A program made the translations under genes and the position numbers. Below the pieces are notes generated by a model, which was given only the letters and a program-made list of their open reading frames with translations, did no database searches and had not been told where the DNA came from. A stretch of 64,000 bases of DNA from an uncultured Roseburia sp. (GTDB lineage Bacteria > Bacillota > Clostridia > Lachnospirales > Lachnospiraceae): the NCBI GenBank assembly GCA_934317215.1, contig CAKREH010000012.1:1-64000 (forward strand). Reading direction: 5' to 3'. The first letter of the stretch is position 1; the number at the start of each line of letters is the position of its first letter. Positions 58,895-64,000 of this stretch are shown here, piece by piece.

Positions 58895-58950
58895 ATGTAT
58901 GCATTATCTTACCAACCGTTTAAAACGATCCTTTAAATCCTGCTTATCCA

Positions 58951-59060
58951 TATCTTCTTTCATCCAGACTATACTGTCGGCTTCGGAATTACACCGAATC
59001 ATGCCTTACGGCTCGTGGGCTATACCACCGGTAGGGAATCACACCCTGCCCTGAAGATCA
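58951..59060 (-). ncRNA. FMN riboswitch (RFN element)
   Basis: On the minus strand the whole aptamer is recognisable: ATCTTCAGGGCAGGGTG, ATTCCCTACCGG, AGCCCACGAGC, GATTCGGTG, TTCCGAAGCCGACAGT and AGTCTGGATGAAAGAAGAT, with the closing P1 stem ATCTTC/GAAGAT. It precedes the ribD operon and should shut it off when FMN is abundant. Confidence 0.97.
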
Positions 59061-59130
59061 TATTCTATTTTTATGTGTCTGAGTATAACACGCTTTCTTA
59101 AAATGTCAATACTTTTTTGCTGGTCAAATT

Positions 59131-61806
59131 TTACTGCAGCATATAAATAAGTCCAAAACATCCGGCGCCACAGTTACTTGTAATCGCTGCTGATGCCTCC
59201 TGCATGTAGATCTGATCAAATTTTTTATACTTCTGCACTTCCTCTAAAATCATATCTTTCGTCTCTTTCGAACAGCCCGCAGATGTTATAAATAAGACTT
59301 TCTGATCAATCGGCGACCATCGCGCCATCTGCGCATGTATATATTTTTTATAAACATCCTGTGTATTTCCAAAAAAGATCGCTGCCGGCACGATTTTCTT
59401 TTTGCGCAATGCCAGAACCGGATGGCACTGCAGCATCTCTGTCATTTTCCACACCTGCTTATTTAAAAGCCCACTGCGATAGAGCTGTTTTGAGCTGTCT
59501 AAAATAAAGCTTGTCTGTATTTTAGGCTGTATCTTTTCGATACTCTGTAATATTTCATCCAGATCCTTATTTTTCAGCACCATATTGGCTGCATGCATAA
59601 CCATCAGGCCTGTACCGCTCGACAGATGACCGGAATCAAACACCTGCACATGGGAAAATCCGGCTGCTGCCTGGCTTGCATTCTCAAATCCCTTTCCGGA
59701 TCCTGAAGCAATACTGATATGCAGTACCTGTTCCGCCTCCTCAAGCAGATTTCCAAAAAATGTCTCATATTCCCCGACTGTCGGTGCTTCCGACTTGGCA
59801 TACTGATCTTTTTCAATATAAGAAAGCAGACTGTCTGAATGGATTTCCACCATATCCTCGTAATGCCCGTATTCCGTATTTACAAAATAATGCATGACCG
59901 GTATTCCAAGCTGCCGGATCACATCATTCGGCAGATCCACAACGTTGTCCGTGCTGACGATCAGCCTTTGCTTTTTCTTCTTCCCCAGAATACGGAATCC
60001 GTCCATCTCACTGACTTCATCCGGATCGATCATATATTCAATGCGCTCTTTTGGCAGATAACGGAGCAGCATTGCCTCAAAAAGGATTCCATTGATCGGT
60101 TTCGCCAGATAATCAGAAAATCCCATTTTACGATACTTTTCTTCCGCACCTGACATTGCATTTGCCGTCAACGCAATAATCGGCGTTTTGCGGCAGAATC
60201 CACCCTGCTGGCTGCGCACCAGATCCATGGTTTTTTCACCATCCATCTCCGGCATCATGTGATCCATAAAAATCACATCATAATTATTTTTTGCCGTCAG
60301 CTTCAGACATTCCATTCCACTATGCGCCAATGCAAGCTGGACTTTGGTTTCCCGAAGCAGTTTTTTAGCGACAAGCAAATTCATATCATTGTCATCCACA
60401 ACAAGAACTTTTGCTTCCGGTGCTTCAAAACTCTTTTTATATGAAGACCTCTGATGTCTTGAGGAACTGTTGTAATTGAGATTTCCAAGCGGCGTGGCAT
60501 TTACAATTTTCTGTGGAATCGTAATCGTAAATGTAGAACCTTTCTGATAAATACTGTCAACCGTGATCTGACCACCCATCAGATTTACAAGCTGGCTGCA
60601 GATAGAAAGTCCAAGGCCTGTTCCCTCGATTCCTTTTGTGCTGCCTTCATTAACCCGTTTAAAACTGTCAAACAGATATTTCATATCATCCTGACGGATT
60701 CCCATACCGGTATCGATCACAGCCATTTTTAAAAGGATTTCGTCCGCTCCCGTCTGCTCACTCTCCACAAACAGCGTGACGGATCCCTTTTGCGTATACT
60801 TGATCGCATTACTTAAAATATTGGTTAAAACCTGTTTGATCCTCATCTCGTCGCCATAAAGCATGGATGGCAGTTTTTCAGATACATTGACACAAAATTC
60901 CAGATTTTTCTCATGTGCACGGATCCAGGTCGTGTTTACAATTTCACTGAATAATTCTCCTGTCTCATAACGCGCCGGAACAACTTCCATTTTTCCCGCC
61001 TCAATTTTGGACAGGTCTAAAATATCATTGATCAGAGACAAAAGCATCTTACTTGCACTCTGGATATTATTGGCATTCTCGATAATATCGTCTGACAGAT
61101 TCTCCTCCCGAAGTGTCATTTCATTTAATCCTATGATCGTATTGATCGGCGTACGGATTTCATGGCTCATATTTGCAAGGAAACGGCTCTGTGTATTCAT
61201 TGCGGCAACTAACTCCGCCTGCTGCTTTTCATTTTCTTTTCTCTGATATTCAGAGAGTGTGATCTGGATAAACATAAACGCACAGGTCAGAAAGATGGTT
61301 ATGACCGCACTCACGATAATATCCACATAAACTACGGATTCCGATTCCATATAAGTGATCCGTTCCGGATGAACATATGCAGTGTAAAAACAATACGCAT
61401 CTGCAATGATCGTTATAACAGTTCCCGCGACAAGACTTTTTCCCCGCAGCAGGAAAAAAAGCGAGATGAAACCAAGAACAAACCAAAGCGGCATACCGCT
61501 TTTTAAGCCTCCGGAGCGCAGAAACGTAACTGGAAGAAAAATTCCATTCAGCCCTGACATCAGAATGAAAGAACAGAGATCATATTGCTGGAATTTCTTT
61601 CCTGCCCAGAAAAGCATGCCCATAAAAAGCGCCCCGGCAAATAATGCTGCGACATTTTTTATCTCCATTCCCTCGGCAAGCGTATAAACTCCCCCCACTG
61701 CCATCGCGATCGTTCCAAGCAGCGACATAAAGCGGAATAACTGTGCATGAATTGAAACATCTTTCCGGATCAGTACCTGGATAATTCTGTCACTCAGCTT
61801 ACTCAT
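59131..61806 (-). CDS. Hybrid sensor histidine kinase with REC and C-terminal DegV domain
   Basis: 891 residues from ATG 61806, 7 nt after GGGGAGGTG. Layout: about six membrane helices in residues 25-185 with no large extracellular domain, HisKA with phospho-acceptor His near 215 (ANMSHEIRTPINT), HATPase_c (about 320-435: NILSNAIKYT, DTGMGI, GTGLGLS), REC (465-585, acceptor Asp near 515 in MDHMMPEMDG) and a DegV-like domain (about 614-891: STDNVVDLP, SEAPTVGEYE, SIASGSGKGFENA, FDSGHLSSGTGLM). DegV/FakB domains bind a fatty acid. The start overlaps the upstream kinase gene by 8 nt, so both should act together. Lipid sensing is an inference. Confidence 0.88.
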   Translation of the reverse strand: MSKLSDRIIQVLIRKDVSIHAQLFRFMSLLGTIAMAVGGVYTLAEGMEIKNVAALFAGALFMGMLFWAGKKFQQYDLCSFILMSGLNGIFLPVTFLRSGGLKSGMPLWFVLGFISLFFLLRGKSLVAGTVITIIADAYCFYTAYVHPERITYMESESVVYVDIIVSAVITIFLTCAFMFIQITLSEYQRKENEKQQAELVAAMNTQSRFLANMSHEIRTPINTIIGLNEMTLREENLSDDIIENANNIQSASKMLLSLINDILDLSKIEAGKMEVVPARYETGELFSEIVNTTWIRAHEKNLEFCVNVSEKLPSMLYGDEMRIKQVLTNILSNAIKYTQKGSVTLFVESEQTGADEILLKMAVIDTGMGIRQDDMKYLFDSFKRVNEGSTKGIEGTGLGLSICSQLVNLMGGQITVDSIYQKGSTFTITIPQKIVNATPLGNLNYNSSSRHQRSSYKKSFEAPEAKVLVVDDNDMNLLVAKKLLRETKVQLALAHSGMECLKLTAKNNYDVIFMDHMMPEMDGEKTMDLVRSQQGGFCRKTPIIALTANAMSGAEEKYRKMGFSDYLAKPINGILFEAMLLRYLPKERIEYMIDPDEVSEMDGFRILGKKKKQRLIVSTDNVVDLPNDVIRQLGIPVMHYFVNTEYGHYEDMVEIHSDSLLSYIEKDQYAKSEAPTVGEYETFFGNLLEEAEQVLHISIASGSGKGFENASQAAAGFSHVQVFDSGHLSSGTGLMVMHAANMVLKNKDLDEILQSIEKIQPKIQTSFILDSSKQLYRSGLLNKQVWKMTEMLQCHPVLALRKKKIVPAAIFFGNTQDVYKKYIHAQMARWSPIDQKVLFITSAGCSKETKDMILEEVQKYKKFDQIYMQEASAAITSNCGAGCFGLIYMLQ

Positions 61807-64000
61807 TGTCCGCACCTCCCCATTTTTTTAATGTTTCCGCAGCACTGATAAAATCAAACAGTTCAATCTGGGCTTCCATATCAGCGATCAACTGTGCATC
61901 CGAATCCGCCATCGAACTGCCCGTCTCATTTTTTATCATCTCTAACAGCTTCATTGCCTCTGCCTGGTCAAAATTGTCGATTGCTGCCGATAGTTTCTGC
62001 ACTGGATTTTTTTCTTCCCCCACCGTCACATACTTAGACAGCCCATCAAGGATCGAACAATAGTCTGCGATCAGCTCCGTATGGTTTTGTATGATATAAT
62101 TTTCATCCCCATGCTCACATGCCTCCTGCATCCTCTTTGCCCTTTTTGAAAGCTCTTTTGCACCGATCGTAAGACTTTGTCCTTTCAGGGAATGTACATT
62201 GATCTTATAATTTTCCCAGTCTTTTTTATCATACAGCTCCTGTAATGTCTGGATCTGACTTCTTCCCTGTTCATAAAAACACTGCACGATCTCCATATAA
62301 TCCGCTTCATTATTATCAAAGTAGGAAAGCCCAAGCCGGCGGTCAATTCCTGCAGCCTCAAATTCTTTCCTTCCTTCTTTGAATTGTCCGGATAACCCAC
62401 TGCTTTCTTCTGTCTCGCAGGTAACCTGTTCCTCTCCCGTATCTTTTTCAATAAACATGCTTAAATATTTGCGAAGGACACGTTCCATCGCAGATTTTTC
62501 AATCGGTTTCGCAACAAAATCATCGAATCCTTCCCTGATCAGCATCTCTCTGGCTCCGCCTATGGCGTTGGCTGTCAGTGCAATGATCGGTATTTTCCGT
62601 TCACGGAACCGCGGTAATTCATGAATCCTGTGCATACATTCCACGCCATCCATTTCCGGCATCATATGATCCATAAACACGAGATCATAGCTTCTGTCAC
62701 TGATTTTATCAATTGCCTCACTACCGCTCAATGCCGTATCGATCGTGATGCCATAATGGCTTAACAGACTTGAAACAACTTTTAAATTCATGGCACTGTC
62801 ATCCACTGCAAGAATTTTTGCTCCATTTACACGGAATCTGTCATGATGCCACCGTTCGTCGTATGCGTCCTGCTGAAGTTTTTCTCCATTCAAAATGGTT
62901 GCAACCGAGAATACATGCATCGGGCGATAGATAAGCTGGACTTCCGGTCCGATTTTTTGCAGATCACAATCCCGGTTTGCCATGACAACAACTTTCATTT
63001 TTGCAGTCAGGCTGTCAAAATAACTTTGATCTATAAAATATTCAGCATCTGCCACAAATAGAAACTGATAGCGTTCATGCTCAATCCTGTTTTTCAACTC
63101 ATGTATGGTAGCGCAGCGCACGGCATCTATATGAAGCTGATCGATCATCCTCTGGATACATTCAAGATATCCGTCACGAAGCTGTCCGAAACGGTATCTC
63201 TCAAGATCCATATAAAAAATGATCTTTTTATCTCCGGCATCGCGCACAGAGACAAGCGGCATATCCGTCAGTACTCTCTGTGGAATGATAATAGAAACCG
63301 TCGTACCTGCATCAGGAACACTCTCAATGTGCATATGTCCATTCATTTTTGCAATCATTTTGCGTGAGATTGCAAGACCTAAGCCAATGCCCCCCGCACG
63401 CCGGTCACGGGTCGTATCTACCTGATTGTATGTGTTTTCCAGTGCATCTATATTTTTTTCGCTCATCCCGATTCCGGTATCTTTCACCTTTACCATAAGA
63501 TTGATGCCGTATGATTCCTTGCGGGCGCCGACAAACAAAATGACACCACCGGCATCTGTAAATTTGATCGCATTGTTGATGAGATTTAAGATAATGCGAT
63601 ATATTTTCTGACTGTCTCCAAGCAGGTTATTCGGAATATCCGCCTCACAATCCACAATGATCTCAAGATTCTTTTCTTTATTCCACACATGTGCCATGTT
63701 AACCACATCATTGATCACAGACGTAATGTTATATGGTTCTTCCACCAGCTCCATCGTGTCATTTTCAAGTTCTGAAAAATCCAGGATATCTGATACCAAA
63801 GACATCAGATTCCTGCCCGCAACTGTAATATCATACAGCTGTTCCTTTGTCGTATCATCCACTTTCGCATCCAGTAATTCTGATCCGATTCCGATGATAG
63901 AATTTAACGGTGTACGGATCTCATGCGAAATATTTGCCATAAAATCATCTTTTGCCTGTTTAGCATCCTCGAGTTCACGCATTGTCTCATCGAATTCCAT
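61799..64000 (-). CDS. Hybrid sensor histidine kinase, 5' part outside the window
   Basis: 733 visible residues; the frame is open at the right edge, so the sensor part is missing and the first visible Met is not necessarily the start. HisKA (NISHEIRTPLNSI), HATPase_c (NLINNAIKFT, DTGIGMS, GGIGLGLAIS), a divergent REC-like stretch without clear acceptor (about 260-375), a REC with MDHMMPEMDGVECM, and a C-terminal HPt domain (NVHSLKGQSLTIGA). The layout allows a full internal phosphorelay. The next gene overlaps its end by 8 nt. Confidence 0.88.
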   Translation of the reverse strand: MEFDETMRELEDAKQAKDDFMANISHEIRTPLNSIIGIGSELLDAKVDDTTKEQLYDITVAGRNLMSLVSDILDFSELENDTMELVEEPYNITSVINDVVNMAHVWNKEKNLEIIVDCEADIPNNLLGDSQKIYRIILNLINNAIKFTDAGGVILFVGARKESYGINLMVKVKDTGIGMSEKNIDALENTYNQVDTTRDRRAGGIGLGLAISRKMIAKMNGHMHIESVPDAGTTVSIIIPQRVLTDMPLVSVRDAGDKKIIFYMDLERYRFGQLRDGYLECIQRMIDQLHIDAVRCATIHELKNRIEHERYQFLFVADAEYFIDQSYFDSLTAKMKVVVMANRDCDLQKIGPEVQLIYRPMHVFSVATILNGEKLQQDAYDERWHHDRFRVNGAKILAVDDSAMNLKVVSSLLSHYGITIDTALSGSEAIDKISDRSYDLVFMDHMMPEMDGVECMHRIHELPRFRERKIPIIALTANAIGGAREMLIREGFDDFVAKPIEKSAMERVLRKYLSMFIEKDTGEEQVTCETEESSGLSGQFKEGRKEFEAAGIDRRLGLSYFDNNEADYMEIVQCFYEQGRSQIQTLQELYDKKDWENYKINVHSLKGQSLTIGAKELSKRAKRMQEACEHGDENYIIQNHTELIADYCSILDGLSKYVTVGEEKNPVQKLSAAIDNFDQAEAMKLLEMIKNETGSSMADSDAQLIADMEAQIELFDFISAAETLKKWGGADNE

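Larger units (their letters stand above)
58588..59130. other. 543-nt rib leader region
   Basis: No protein gene is supported. It holds, in transcript order on the minus strand, the FMN riboswitch (59058-58951), a terminator unit (58894-58820), a spacer with an ATATCC/GGATAT hairpin near 58794-58808, and a second terminator unit (58714-58641). The riboswitch promoter must lie about 59060-59130, next to the 3' end of the histidine kinase gene. Confidence 0.8.

Overview
The window looks like chromosome of a low-to-mid-GC, butyrate-producing Lachnospiraceae, most likely Roseburia or a close relative (Agathobacter type). The best single marker is the butyryl-CoA:acetate CoA-transferase at 7996-9339, which closely resembles the Roseburia enzyme as I remember it. 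Ribosome binding sites are of the strong AGGAGG Firmicutes type throughout, and there is a Firmicutes FMN riboswitch, an iron-sulfur L-serine dehydratase of two subunits, an LtaS-type enzyme and an HxlR/YtrA regulator set. No rRNA, tRNA, CRISPR array, insertion sequence or integrase was recognised.

Layout. 1-2062 holds three unrecognised minus-strand genes with plasmid, ICE or phage character; they abut the 3' end of rlmD (a known ICE integration site), so I read them as the end of an integrated element. 2099-9339 is housekeeping: two rRNA methyltransferases, an HxlR/nitroreductase pair, a TPR glycosyltransferase and but. 9658-14289 holds a YtrA-type regulator with an ABC exporter, and sdaAB-sdaAA. 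14456-23817 is a molybdenum block: modA-modB-modC-lysR, an XdhC accessory protein, a MOSC protein, moaA, a MoeA-like protein and YqeB. 23976-42023 is a long minus-strand purine/urate-type catabolic cluster: P-II protein, hydantoinase, PreA, BMP-type nucleoside/purine ABC transporter, creatininase-family hydrolase, YgeV-like regulator, SsnA, YgeY, YgeX and a three-subunit molybdenum hydroxylase. 42212-49013 is a selenium block: DUF3343, a LysR regulator, a truncated activase, SelD, TusA-like, YedE, ModE-like, cysteine-desulfurase-like and YedF. mogA and moaC (49064-50184) complete the molybdopterin set. 50585-54883 carries an LtaS-type protein with a repeat tail, an SdpI-like protein and a Fic protein. 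54902-59058 is the FMN-riboswitch-controlled ribD-ribE-ribBA-ribH operon. 59131-64000 holds two overlapping hybrid histidine kinases, one ending in a DegV domain.

How it works together. Molybdate uptake, pterin cofactor synthesis, selenium uptake and activation (YedE, SelD, YedF, YqeB, DUF3343, but no SelA, SelB or SelC here) and the xanthine-dehydrogenase-like enzyme read as one system: a selenium-dependent molybdenum hydroxylase feeding anaerobic purine breakdown. The catabolic genes match much of the ygeXY-ssnA-hyuA-xdh urate cluster known from gut bacteria, but ygeW and ygfK are not in the window, while a creatininase-family enzyme and PreA are.

The most unusual signals are (i) two promoter-proximal leaders, in front of yedE and yedF, that share a 10-nt 5' sequence followed at once by a terminator hairpin; (ii) a 38-bp tandem repeat between modB and modC that makes three 7-codon minicistrons, each with its own Shine-Dalgarno; (iii) a three-half-site operator shared by the two halves of the purine cluster; (iv) a 245-bp foldback RNA upstream of the MoeA-like gene; (v) covarying hairpins with an identical 20-nt loop after two mobile-element genes; and (vi) a histidine kinase-REC-DegV fusion.

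Limits: family assignments are from memory of family features, with no database search. Positions of small sites were counted by eye and may be off by 1-2 nt, mostly near homopolymers.
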